Assembly: GCA_902490005.1 (NCBI GenBank)
Contig: CABUCM010000027.1
Span: forward strand, 1-35,068
Source of the DNA: an uncultured Ruminiclostridium sp.
GTDB lineage: Bacteria > Bacillota > Clostridia > Oscillospirales > Acutalibacteraceae
DNA: 35,068 nt
Reading direction: 5' to 3'
Shown: positions 14,825 to 22,249 of the stretch, in pieces
Layout of the letters: every line of letters begins with the position of its first letter
Numbering within the stretch: position 1 is the first letter of the stretch
The notes under the pieces: model-generated
The model's input: only the letters and a program-made list of their open reading frames with translations
Told to the model about the DNA's origin: nothing
Databases searched by the model: none
Program-made: the position numbers and the translations under genes

Positions 14825-15253
14825 TCACCTCTCTTCATAAACAATGGCTTTATTGGGGCAGCCCTTCACGCAGGCCGGGGAGCCCGCGCTGTTTTTCATG
14901 CATAGCTCGCATTTTTGGATCACGCCGTTTTCCGACGGCATCACGCAGCCATAGGGGCAGGAAAGAATACAGGTATAGCAGCCCACGCATTTGTCCTGGT
15001 CCACGGTGATGACCCCGTCCTCAATGGACAAGGCGCCGGTGATGCAGCCCTTCACACAAAGAGGTTCCTTACAATGGCGGCAGGAAACCGCGAAGCTGAT
15101 CCCGTTATTTTCCTCGATCCGGATTCTAGGGTGGATGGCCACATCCTTCAGGGCGTGGACCATATCGGTTTCCCCGGAATTGGCGTAGGCGCAGTAATAT
15201 TCGCACAAATGGCAGCCTAAGCACCATTTTTCATTCACATAAATTCGTTTCAT
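14825..15253 (-). CDS. Four-cluster [4Fe-4S] ferredoxin subunit (HycB/DmsB-like)
   Basis: This 142-residue protein has 17 cysteines arranged as in HycB/DmsB-type electron-transfer subunits: Cys11/14/17/21, Cys58/61/66/70, Cys89/92/95/99 and Cys115/118/128/132, enough for four [4Fe-4S] clusters, with Cys103 extra. It should be a soluble electron wire between the FAD oxidoreductase encoded next and the Fe-S/FMN glutamate synthase core encoded just before (3-nt gap). Such a subunit is absent from the textbook two-subunit bacterial enzyme but occurs with archaeal- and Thermotoga-type split glutamate synthases. The electron source could be NAD(P)H through the flavoprotein, or ferredoxin. Confidence 0.85.
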   Translation of the reverse strand: MKRIYVNEKWCLGCHLCEYYCAYANSGETDMVHALKDVAIHPRIRIEENNGISFAVSCRHCKEPLCVKGCITGALSIEDGVITVDQDKCVGCYTCILSCPYGCVMPSENGVIQKCELCMKNSAGSPACVKGCPNKAIVYEER

Positions 15254-15256
15254 AGC

Positions 15257-16762
15257 TTATTCCCCCGCGTGCTTGATTCCCAGGATGTTCAATTCCCGGT
15301 CGTTAAGGCCTACGCCTCTCAGCATGAGCCGGTTTCCTTTCAGGGCTTCGATGGAATTGATTCCCATGCCGCCCATCATTTCCTTGATTTCATGCTGCCA
15401 AGAGGTGACCAGATTCACAAGCCTTTGGCATCCGATCTCTGGGTTCAGCCGCTTCACCAAATCCGGCCGCTGGGTGGCGATGCCCCAGTTGCATTTGCCG
15501 GTCTGGCAGGTGCGGCACAGGTGGCAGCCCAGGGCCAGCAGGGCGGCGGTGGCGATATACACCGCGTCGGCGCCCAGGGCGATGGCCTTGACCACATCGG
15601 CGCTGGAACGCATGGAGCCTCCGGCGATAATGGAGACATTCCCCCGGATGCCCTCGTCCCGCAGTCGCTGATCCACGCTGGCCAGGGCCAGCTCGATGGG
15701 AATCCCCACGTTATCCCGGATCCTGGTAGGCGCCGCGCCGGTGCCGCCCCGGAAGCCGTCGATGGCAATGATATCCGCGCCGCTTCTGGCGATGCCGCTG
15801 GCAATAGCCGCCACGTTATGCACCGCCGCGATCTTGACGATAACCGGCTTTTCATAGTTGGTGGCTTCCTTTAAGGAAAACACCAGCTGGCGCAAATCCT
15901 CGATGGAATAAATGTCGTGGTGGGGCGCCGGGGAAATCGCGTCGGTGCCCTCGGTAATCATACGGGTCCTGGAAACGTCCCCTACGATTTTTTGTCCCGG
16001 CAGATGGCCGCCGATGCCCGGCTTGGCCCCCTGGCCCATTTTGATCTCGATGGCAGCGCCGGCGTTCAGGTACTTCTTGTGGACGCCGAACCGGCCGGAC
16101 GCCACCTGGACGATGGTATTCTTTCCATATTGGTAAAAGTCCTCATGGAGGCCGCCCTCGCCGGTATTATAAAGGATGCCCAGCTCTGTGGCGGCCCTGG
16201 CCAGGCTTTCGTGGGCATTGTAGCTCAAAGAGCCGTAGCTCATAGCGGAAAACAAAACGGGGACCTCCAGCTTCAGCTGGGGCTGTAAATTGGGCGCCAG
16301 GTTCCCCTTTGGGTCCCGCTCCACATGGTCCGGCTTTTTGCCCAGGTAAACCCGGGTCTCCATGGGTTCCCGCAGGGGGTCGATGGAGGGATTGGTGACC
16401 TGGGATGCATTAATCAGCATCTTATCCCAATAAACCGGGTAATCCTTTGGGTTTCCCATAGAGGAAAGCAGCACGCCGCCGCTTCCCGCCTGACGGTAAA
16501 TTTCCTTAATGGTTTCTCCCGTCCAGTTGAAGTTTTCTTTAAAGGTATGGTCTGTTTTCACAATTTTCAAGGCCCTGGTGGGGCAAAGGGAAACGCACCG
16601 GTGGCAGTTGACGCATTTTGATTCATCCGCCATCATTTTGTTTGCGGTTTCGTCAAAATAATGGACCTGGTTGGCGCACTGCCTTTCACAAACCCGGCAG
16701 CCGATGCACCGGTCGTAATTCCGTACCACCTCGTAATCCGGATAAATAAAATCAATGGGCAT
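15257..16762 (-). CDS. Glutamate synthase core subunit, FMN/Fe-S (GltB2-like)
   Basis: This 501-residue protein joins an N-terminal two-cluster ferredoxin (Cys19/22/25/29 and Cys50/53/56/60) to the FMN-binding TIM-barrel synthase domain. Barrel motifs include VPVLFSAMSYGSLSYNAHES, GEGGLHEDFYQYG, VKIAAVHNVAAIASGIA, IDGFRGGTGAAPT and ADVVKAIALGADAVYIATA. A cysteine cluster at 413/416/419/424 (CHLCRTCQTGKC) matches the 3Fe-4S site of GltB. It aminates 2-oxoglutarate with ammonia delivered by the glutaminase subunit. Its start codon shares one base with the upstream glutaminase stop (TGATG). This is the archaeal-type, stand-alone form. It is cytoplasmic, with no transit or membrane segment. Confidence 0.93.
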   Translation of the reverse strand: MPIDFIYPDYEVVRNYDRCIGCRVCERQCANQVHYFDETANKMMADESKCVNCHRCVSLCPTRALKIVKTDHTFKENFNWTGETIKEIYRQAGSGGVLLSSMGNPKDYPVYWDKMLINASQVTNPSIDPLREPMETRVYLGKKPDHVERDPKGNLAPNLQPQLKLEVPVLFSAMSYGSLSYNAHESLARAATELGILYNTGEGGLHEDFYQYGKNTIVQVASGRFGVHKKYLNAGAAIEIKMGQGAKPGIGGHLPGQKIVGDVSRTRMITEGTDAISPAPHHDIYSIEDLRQLVFSLKEATNYEKPVIVKIAAVHNVAAIASGIARSGADIIAIDGFRGGTGAAPTRIRDNVGIPIELALASVDQRLRDEGIRGNVSIIAGGSMRSSADVVKAIALGADAVYIATAALLALGCHLCRTCQTGKCNWGIATQRPDLVKRLNPEIGCQRLVNLVTSWQHEIKEMMGGMGINSIEALKGNRLMLRGVGLNDRELNILGIKHAGE

Positions 16763-17853
16763 CAGCGGACACCTCCGTTCAGCGTTACAATCACAGGCTC
16801 TCCGCCTTTAGGCGCCCAAAGCCTGTCTGGGTTGGGTTCCACGGTCCGAATGGCGCTTTCCTCGCTGGCGATATACACCATCTCGTCCTTTTCCCCCACC
16901 ACCATGGATCTTAGCTTCAGCCGGTCGTTGAGGGCCATCATGCCGCCGTCGAACCCTAATAAAATAGAAAAAGGCCCTGTCAACAGCAGGCTTGAAAAGG
17001 CGTTTCTCAGATAAGTCAGCTTCGCCTGTTCCGGCTCTGGTTTTTGTTCAATGGTAGCCCAGAACGGCGCCGCGATCACGCTCGCCACTTCCTCCAGCGT
17101 CAATTTCTGCCGCCGGTGCAGGTAATCCACTATATAGGTGATGACCTCTGTGTCCGTCAACAGGTTGCATTGATACCCAAACATTTCAATATACCGGCGG
17201 TTCGCGTCATAGGAGCTGACCTCGCCGTTATGTACCACGGAATAATCCAGCATGGCGAAGGGATGGGCCCCGCCCCACCAGCCCGGGGTATTGGTGGGAT
17301 ACCGCCCGTGGGCGGTCCAGCAATAGCCGGCATAATCTTCCAGCCGGTAAAAGCCGCCCACATCCTCCGGGTAGCCTACCGCCTTGAAAACACCCATATT
17401 TTTTCCGCTGGAAAACACATAAGCCCCGTCTATTCTGGTATTGATTCGCATGACGCACCGGGCCGTATATTCCCTTTCATCCAGCTGGCTGTCCTTCAGC
17501 CTTGTGGGCAATGGATTGACAAAATACCGCCAGATCAGGGGCTCGTCGGTAATTTTCGGGGTTTTCCGCACCGGTATTTTAGAAAGGTTTACCACGTCGA
17601 AGTGATCGTCGATAAACTTCTCGCAGGTTTCCTTGGCGGCTTTATCGTCATAAAACACGTGGAACGCGTAATGTTCCTTATATTCCGGATAAATCCCATA
17701 GCCGGCGAAGCCGCCCCCCAGGCCGTTGCTCCTGTCATGCATAATGGCTATGGATTTTACAATGGATTCCCCGCTGAGCCGCCTGCCGTCCTTGGCAAAA
17801 ATCCCTGAAATGGCACAGCCTGAGGGGATCCTCACTTGTCCTTCCCTTAACAT
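16762..17853 (-). CDS. Glutamate synthase glutaminase subunit (GltB1-like)
   Basis: This 363-residue class II (Ntn-type) glutamine amidotransferase carries RYPTNTPGWWGGAHPFAMLDYSVVHNGEV-type features (short motifs RYPTN, AHPFA, HNGEVSSYD, LTDTEVITY) that form the glutamine-binding pocket. It releases ammonia for the FMN subunit. ATG 17853 is chosen because AAGGAGGAAAGCCCC precedes it; an upstream in-frame start at 17895 would run into the leader terminator. The only N-terminal cysteine is Cys13 in IPSGCAISGIF, so the mature enzyme would require removal of a 12-residue propeptide to expose the N-terminal nucleophile. It is the first gene of the operon, behind a consensus promoter and an attenuator. 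Confidence 0.9.
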   Translation of the reverse strand: MLREGQVRIPSGCAISGIFAKDGRRLSGESIVKSIAIMHDRSNGLGGGFAGYGIYPEYKEHYAFHVFYDDKAAKETCEKFIDDHFDVVNLSKIPVRKTPKITDEPLIWRYFVNPLPTRLKDSQLDEREYTARCVMRINTRIDGAYVFSSGKNMGVFKAVGYPEDVGGFYRLEDYAGYCWTAHGRYPTNTPGWWGGAHPFAMLDYSVVHNGEVSSYDANRRYIEMFGYQCNLLTDTEVITYIVDYLHRRQKLTLEEVASVIAAPFWATIEQKPEPEQAKLTYLRNAFSSLLLTGPFSILLGFDGGMMALNDRLKLRSMVVGEKDEMVYIASEESAIRTVEPNPDRLWAPKGGEPVIVTLNGGVR

Positions 17854-17885
17854 GGGGCTTTCCTCCTTCGTATTCACATCCAGCC

Positions 17886-17965
17886 AAAAAAACAAGGGCG
17901 TCCATCAAAAGAAGGCCCGGCCCCTTCGCAGGGGGACCAGCTTTCCTTTGATGAACGCCCTTGTT
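17886..17965 (-). terminator. Leader attenuator of the glutamate synthase operon
   Basis: On the minus strand a 19-position arm (17965-17947, AACAAGGGCG onward) pairs with 17909-17891 with a single G-U pair and is followed by seven T. The interior (17937-17918) folds into a second hairpin, CCCC/GGGG with loop TGCGAA. It lies entirely between the promoter and the first gene, so read-through must be regulated. The 5' arm overlaps the hexaloop hairpin at 17967-17952, making the two structures mutually exclusive. Confidence 0.88.
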
Positions 17966-17967
17966 CA
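17952..17967 (-). promoter_or_regulatory. Putative ANTAR-binding hairpin, glutamate synthase leader
   Basis: TGAAC pairs with GTTCA around the six-base loop AAGGGC, with A at position 1 and G at position 4 as in known ANTAR targets. It starts 2-3 nt after the predicted transcription start, and its 3' half is part of the terminator 5' arm. The second hairpin of the expected pair is not a clean match: the candidate at 17937-17918 has loop TGCGAA, with G4 but U1. Confidence 0.65.
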
Positions 17968-17975
17968 CGCTGAAC

Positions 17976-18004
17976 ATTATAAGCCAACCTGTGTTTTTTG
18001 TCAA
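17976..18004 (-). promoter_or_regulatory. Consensus promoter of the glutamate synthase operon
   Basis: Minus-strand TTGACA (18004-17999), a 17-nt spacer, and TATAAT (17981-17976) match the SigA consensus perfectly. Transcription should start near 17969. Such a strong promoter immediately before an intrinsic terminator implies control at elongation rather than initiation. Confidence 0.9.
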
Positions 18005-18137
18005 TCACTTTGCAGCACAATTTTTATTTTCCTGCATTTTGGTTTTAATCTCTCTGTTTGTTTCGTATATTTTGCCTAATTCATGATTTGTAAAACTGCA
18101 ATTCTTGCATTTCCTGTGAAATTTTTTGAAAAAGTGA

Positions 18138-18166
18138 TTGACAATCCCGCTTTTGTGCTTTATAAT
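18138..18166 (+). promoter_or_regulatory. Consensus promoter of glnN
   Basis: TTGACA (18138-18143), a 17-nt spacer, and TATAAT (18161-18166) form a perfect SigA promoter, diverging from the equally perfect promoter of the glutamate synthase operon 134 nt away. The AT-rich stretch between the two -35 boxes (18005-18137) shows no gene. Confidence 0.9.
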
Positions 18167-18178
18167 TCATCATATAGA

Positions 18179-18192
18179 CAGCAAAGGCGCTG
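18179..18192 (+). promoter_or_regulatory. Putative ANTAR-binding hairpin, glnN leader
   Basis: CAGC pairs with GCTG around the hexaloop AAAGGC (A1, G4), beginning about 6 nt after the predicted start of transcription. A second candidate follows at 18193-18209 (CAGGT/ATCTG, loop ACGGGAT, also with A1 and G4 but seven bases). The 3' half of the first hairpin is also the base of the terminator at 18183-18221. Confidence 0.65.
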
Positions 18193-18221
18193 CAGGTACG
18201 GGATATCTGTAGCGTCTTTTT
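18183..18221 (+). terminator. Leader attenuator of glnN
   Basis: GGCGCTGCAGGTA pairs with TATCTGTAGCGTC (13 pairs including three G-U) around loop CGGGA, extended by AAA/TTT and ending in a T-run. It lies about 10 nt past the transcription start and about 225 nt before the glnN ATG, so it must be bypassed for expression from this promoter. Confidence 0.8.
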
Positions 18222-18445
18222 CGTATTTACAGTTCTTTTTTGACCATCTCACCTTCCATGATATTATAATGAAAAGGAAAAGCCGGCAAAAAGGAAGGAC
18301 GTACGAAAAGCGCTGTTGCGATTCCAAGTGAAAAAGGACTTTGCTCCCTTTGGGGAAGGACCCCGGCTTTGCCGCGACCGCGGGCGGTTTTTAGTTGTGA
18401 ATCTTTCTCTGTCTCCTAAATCGTATTTGTTTGGAGGTACTAGCG
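18222..18445 (+). promoter_or_regulatory. Long distal glnN leader with possible second promoter and RNA structure
   Basis: This 224-nt stretch between the attenuator and glnN has no gene. TTGACC (18240-18245) and TATAAT (18265-18270) are 19 nt apart and could be a second promoter that escapes the first attenuator. Downstream, 18279-18286 (AAAGCCGG) is complementary to 18363-18370, and the overlapping CGGCAAA (18284-18290) is complementary to TTTGCCG (18368-18374), so two long-range pairings compete. A small hairpin (CCGC/GCGG) followed by GCGG and TTTTT at 18388-18392 may be a second weak terminator. TTGGAGG before ATG 18446 is the ribosome-binding site. Confidence 0.45.
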
Positions 18446-20557
18446 ATGTATGAAAATCAACAAAAAACAGCAAGCGTTCCCGAGTTATTCGGTTCTATGG
18501 TGTTCAACGACCAGGTGATGAAGGCCCGGCTTCCCAAGGAAACCTACAGGGCGCTGAAGAAGACCATGGAAAACGGCAAAAGCCTGGACCCCAGCGTGGC
18601 CAATGTGGTAGCCAACGCCATGAAGGACTGGGCGGTGGAAAAAGGCGCGACCCATTTCACCCATTGGTTCCAGCCCATGACGGATATTACCGCTGAAAAG
18701 CATGACAGCTTTATCTGCCCCCAGGGGGACGGCACCGTAATCATGGAATTTTCCGGAAAGGAGCTGGTCAAGGGCGAGCCTGACGCTTCCTCTTTTCCCT
18801 CCGGCGGCCTTCGCGCCACCTTCGAGGCCAGAGGCTACACCGCCTGGGACCCCTCCTCTTATGCCTTTATTAAAGAAAACACCCTTTGCATTCCCACTGT
18901 TTTTTACTCCTACGGTGGGGAAGCCTTAGACCGGAAAACACCTTTGCTCCGCTCCATGGAGGCCATCAATAAGCAGGCCCTTCGGATTCTGAGGCTTTTC
19001 GGCGCGGACGACGTGGCCCGGGTGAACACCACCGTGGGCCCCGAACAGGAATATTTCCTCATTGACCGTGACCTGTATAACCAAAGAGAAGACCTAATCA
19101 TGTGCTGCCGCACCCTGTTTGGCGCAAAGCCTCCCAAGGGCCAGGAGCTGGAGGACCATTACTTCGGCGCCATCAAGCCGAGAGTTGCCGCCTACATGGC
19201 GGATTTGAACCAAGAACTTTGGAAGCTTGGGGTTCTGGCAAAAACGGAACACAACGAGGTAGCCCCTTCCCAGCACGAGCTGGCGCCTATTTTCTCCAAC
19301 ACCAACGTGGCTACCGACCACAACCAGCTCACCATGGAGATCATGAAAAAGGTAGCCAAGCGCCACGGCCTGGCGTGCCTGCTCCATGAAAAGCCCTTCG
19401 AGGGGGTAAACGGCAGCGGCAAGCACAACAACTGGTCCATTTCCACCAACACCGGCGTCAATCTGCTGGAGCCCGGCGATTCCCCCGCGGAAAACGCCCA
19501 ATTCCTGTTATTTTTAACCGCCGTCATCAAGGCGGTGGATGAATATCAGGACCTGCTGCGGATTTCCGTGGCCAGCCCTGGCAACGACCACCGCTTAGGC
19601 GCCAACGAAGCGCCCCCGGCCATTATCTCCATGTTTTTGGGCGACGAGCTTACTGAAATTTTAGAGTCCATTGAAAACGGTACCGCTTACAGCCAAAAGG
19701 GCAAAACCGAAATGAAGGTTGGCGTACATATTCTGCCCCGGTTCCCCAAGGATACCACGGACCGGAACAGGACCTCTCCTTTTGCCTTTACCGGCAATAA
19801 ATTTGAATTCCGTATGCTGGGTTCCAAGTCCTCCATCTCCGGCCCCAACATTGTGCTGAACACCATTGTGGCGGAGGAGCTTTCCCAGTTTGCCGACATT
19901 TTGGAAAAAACCGACCACTTTAACGCTGATTTAAACGACCTGATTAAAACCACCATACATGACCACAAGCGCATTATTTTCAACGGCAACAACTACTCTG
20001 ACGAGTGGGTGGCGGAAGCGGAAAAGCGGGGCCTGTTGAACCTGAAGAGTACGGTGGACGCCCTGCCCTATTACATTTCCGATAAGAACCAAGCCTTGTT
20101 CGTCAAGCACAAGATCTATACAGCCACGGAAATCCATTCCCGCTACGAGATCCTGCTGGAGAACTACTGCAAGACCATTAATATCGAGGCCCTTACCATG
20201 CTGGATATGGTGAACAAAAGCATTTTCCCGGCTGCCTGCCGCTATATGGAGGACCTAAGCGCCACTGTCCTGCACAAAACGAGTGTTTCCAGCGCCATCA
20301 CCTGCAAGGCCGAACAAGCCCGTCTTGAAAAGCTTTCCGTTTTGACAGAGGAGCTGTATCAGGCCAACGAGGCGCTGGACGCGGCGATGAAAAACGTGCC
20401 CTGCGGCTGCGATATCAAGGCGCAGGCGGATTACTACAAGGATACCGTGATCGGTTTGATGCAAAACCTTCGCGCGCCGGCGGATGAGCTGGAAGCCTTG
20501 ACCGGCAAGGAATACTGGCCCTATCCTACCTACAGCCAAATGCTGTTCAGCGTTTAA
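18446..20557 (+). CDS. glnN: Glutamine synthetase type III
   Basis: This 703-residue enzyme is a GSIII, the large dodecameric form common in Bacteroides, cyanobacteria and clostridia. The family-specific N-terminal region includes VPELFGSMVFNDQVMKARLP and THFTHWFQPMTDITAEKHDS. Catalytic motifs follow: GPEQEYFLID, KTEHNEVAPSQHELAPIF, NVATDHNQLTME, VNGSGKHNNWS (ATP/glutamate) and ASPGNDHRLGANEAPPAI. The C-terminal 150 residues are helical. The start is ATG 18446, since TTGGAGG overlaps the in-frame TTG at 18431 and is properly spaced for the ATG. It makes glutamine, duplicating GlnA in the same locus. It is controlled by the attenuated leader upstream and is followed by a 16-bp hairpin and gdhA. 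Confidence 0.95.
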   Translation: MYENQQKTASVPELFGSMVFNDQVMKARLPKETYRALKKTMENGKSLDPSVANVVANAMKDWAVEKGATHFTHWFQPMTDITAEKHDSFICPQGDGTVIMEFSGKELVKGEPDASSFPSGGLRATFEARGYTAWDPSSYAFIKENTLCIPTVFYSYGGEALDRKTPLLRSMEAINKQALRILRLFGADDVARVNTTVGPEQEYFLIDRDLYNQREDLIMCCRTLFGAKPPKGQELEDHYFGAIKPRVAAYMADLNQELWKLGVLAKTEHNEVAPSQHELAPIFSNTNVATDHNQLTMEIMKKVAKRHGLACLLHEKPFEGVNGSGKHNNWSISTNTGVNLLEPGDSPAENAQFLLFLTAVIKAVDEYQDLLRISVASPGNDHRLGANEAPPAIISMFLGDELTEILESIENGTAYSQKGKTEMKVGVHILPRFPKDTTDRNRTSPFAFTGNKFEFRMLGSKSSISGPNIVLNTIVAEELSQFADILEKTDHFNADLNDLIKTTIHDHKRIIFNGNNYSDEWVAEAEKRGLLNLKSTVDALPYYISDKNQALFVKHKIYTATEIHSRYEILLENYCKTINIEALTMLDMVNKSIFPAACRYMEDLSATVLHKTSVSSAITCKAEQARLEKLSVLTEELYQANEALDAAMKNVPCGCDIKAQADYYKDTVIGLMQNLRAPADELEALTGKEYWPYPTYSQMLFSV

Positions 20558-20580
20558 TTTGTTTATTTCCCCAGTGGTTT

Positions 20581-20617
20581 GCCCTCCTTGGCCGTGGGTT
20601 TCACGGCCAAGGAGGGC
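20581..20617 (+). terminator. Perfect 16-bp hairpin between glnN and gdhA
   Basis: GCCCTCCTTGGCCGTG pairs perfectly with its reverse complement across a 5-nt loop (GGTTT). It is followed by CGCCGCCCGATTT rather than a T-run, so it may end or stabilise the glnN transcript instead of acting as a standard intrinsic terminator. Confidence 0.6.
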
Positions 20618-20710
20618 CGCCGCCCGATTTCACTTAAAAATTTGGCTCGCGATAGCCCATAAGGGTTATTTTAATAGAGAGAGTATATTATTAAAAAGGA
20701 GCGTAATAAC

Positions 20711-22042
20711 ATGTCTTATGTCGATGAGGTATTGGCAACACTAAAGCAAAAGAACGCCGCAGAACCTGAGTTTCTGCAAGCCGCGGAAGAGGTTTTGAAC
20801 TCTCTGCGCCCGGTGATTGACCGCAACGAGGCGCAGTACCGCAAGGAGGCCCTTTTGGAAAGAATCACCGAGCCGGACCGCCAGTTCAAGTTCAAGGTAA
20901 CTTGGGTGGATGATAAGGGCCAAATGCAGGTGAACACCGGCTACCGCATCCAGTTTAACAACGCTATCGGGCCCTACAAGGGCGGCCTGCGGCTCCATCC
21001 CTCCGTCTACACCGGTATCATCAAATTCCTGGGCTTTGAGCAAATCTTTAAAAACTCCCTGACCGGCCTGCCTATTGGCGGCGGCAAGGGCGGCTCTGAC
21101 TTTGACCCCAAGGGCAAGTCCGACCGTGAAGTGATGGCCTTCTGCCAAAGCTTTATGACCGAGCTTTCCAAATACATCGGCGCCGACATCGACGTGCCCG
21201 CCGGCGACATCGGCACCGGCGCCCGTGAGATTGGCTACATGTTCGGCCAGTATAAGCGCCTGACCAACTCCTTTGAGGGCGTCCTCACCGGCAAGGGCCT
21301 GACCTACGGCGGTTCTTTGGTCAGAACCCAGGCCACCGGCTACGGCCTGCTGTATTTCACCGACGCCATGCTGAAGCATAACGGCCACAGCCTTGAGGGC
21401 AAAACCGTCGCCATTTCCGGCGCCGGCAACGTCGCCATCTACGCCGCGGAAAAGGCCACGCAGCTAGGCGCCAAGGTGGTTACCATGAGCGATTCCACCG
21501 GCTGGATCTATGACGCGGAAGGCTTGGATCTGGACGCTGTCAAGGAGATCAAGGAAGTCAAGCGCGCCCGTCTTTCCGAGTATAAGAACTATCGTCCCAA
21601 CGCCGAATACCACGAGGGTAAAGGCGTATGGTCCGTCAAGTGCGACGTTGCCCTGCCCTGCGCCACCCAGAACGAGCTGAACCTGGACGACGCCAAGGCC
21701 CTGGTAGCCAACGGCTGCATCGCGGTAGCGGAGGGCGCTAACATGCCCACTACCCTGGAGGCTACCCAGTATCTCCAGAAAAACGGCGTTCTGTTCGCTC
21801 CCGGCAAGGCTGCCAACGCCGGCGGCGTAGCCACTTCCGCTTTGGAGATGAGCCAAAACAGCGAGCGCCTCAGCTGGACCTTTGAAGAGGTGGATCAGAA
21901 ACTGCAGCAGATCATGACCGATATTTTTGCCAAGGCCGCGGAAGCCGCCGACCGTTACGACGTTCCCGGCGACTATGTAGCCGGCGCCAACATCGCGGGC
22001 TTCGAAAAGGTGGCCAACGCTATGCTGGCCCAGGGCATCTAA
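20711..22042 (+). CDS. gdhA: Glutamate dehydrogenase (probably NADP-dependent, assimilatory)
   Basis: This 443-residue hexameric-type GDH interconverts 2-oxoglutarate plus ammonia and glutamate. Key residues are present: Lys90 in GPYKGGLRLHP, the catalytic Lys126 in GGGKGGSDFDPKGKSD, and Asp166 in VPAGDIGTGAREIGYMFGQY. The Rossmann domain shows VAISGAGNVAIYAAEKA, then NA and CE-type motifs such as PCATQNELN. Length and the KGGSDFDPKGKSD segment fit the small (about 50 kDa) assimilatory clostridial/E. coli GdhA type. AAAAAGGAGCG precedes the ATG. No confident promoter is seen in the 153-nt gap after glnN, so it may be a read-through product or have a weak promoter. Cofactor choice is inferred by similarity. 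Confidence 0.95.
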   Translation: MSYVDEVLATLKQKNAAEPEFLQAAEEVLNSLRPVIDRNEAQYRKEALLERITEPDRQFKFKVTWVDDKGQMQVNTGYRIQFNNAIGPYKGGLRLHPSVYTGIIKFLGFEQIFKNSLTGLPIGGGKGGSDFDPKGKSDREVMAFCQSFMTELSKYIGADIDVPAGDIGTGAREIGYMFGQYKRLTNSFEGVLTGKGLTYGGSLVRTQATGYGLLYFTDAMLKHNGHSLEGKTVAISGAGNVAIYAAEKATQLGAKVVTMSDSTGWIYDAEGLDLDAVKEIKEVKRARLSEYKNYRPNAEYHEGKGVWSVKCDVALPCATQNELNLDDAKALVANGCIAVAEGANMPTTLEATQYLQKNGVLFAPGKAANAGGVATSALEMSQNSERLSWTFEEVDQKLQQIMTDIFAKAAEAADRYDVPGDYVAGANIAGFEKVANAMLAQGI

Positions 22043-22100
22043 CATTTGTTTTCATCTTTTATGATATAACCCTCATTCGTATTTGACCTCGCTAACGCGG

Positions 22101-22136
22101 GAAAAAGAGCTTGCCGGAACCGGCAAGCTCTTTTTC
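22101..22136 (+). terminator. Bidirectional terminator between gdhA and the catabolic operon
   Basis: GAAAAAGAGCTTGCCGG pairs with CCGGCAAGCTCTTTTTC (17 bp, tiny AA loop), giving T-runs on both strands. It serves gdhA on the plus strand and can end the leftward operon whose last gene stops at 22250. Confidence 0.9.
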
Positions 22137-22249
22137 CTTTGCGGCGGACAGGACCAATCTGTCTGCCCTTTTTTGTTTCGAAATGACTTCGGCGTTTTTC
22201 CAGTGTTCCAAATTGACAGCCGTTGTTTCAGCATTCAGCGTCTTCCGGC

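Noticed and set aside
16762..17895. Glutaminase subunit starting at 17895
   Set aside because: That start lies in the terminator T-tract and has no Shine-Dalgarno. ATG 17853 has AAGGAGG at good distance.
18173..18445. Known glutamine riboswitch classes in the glnN leader
   Set aside because: I could not recognise the conserved cores of the glnA or downstream-peptide motifs. The hexaloop/terminator arrangement explains the proximal part better.
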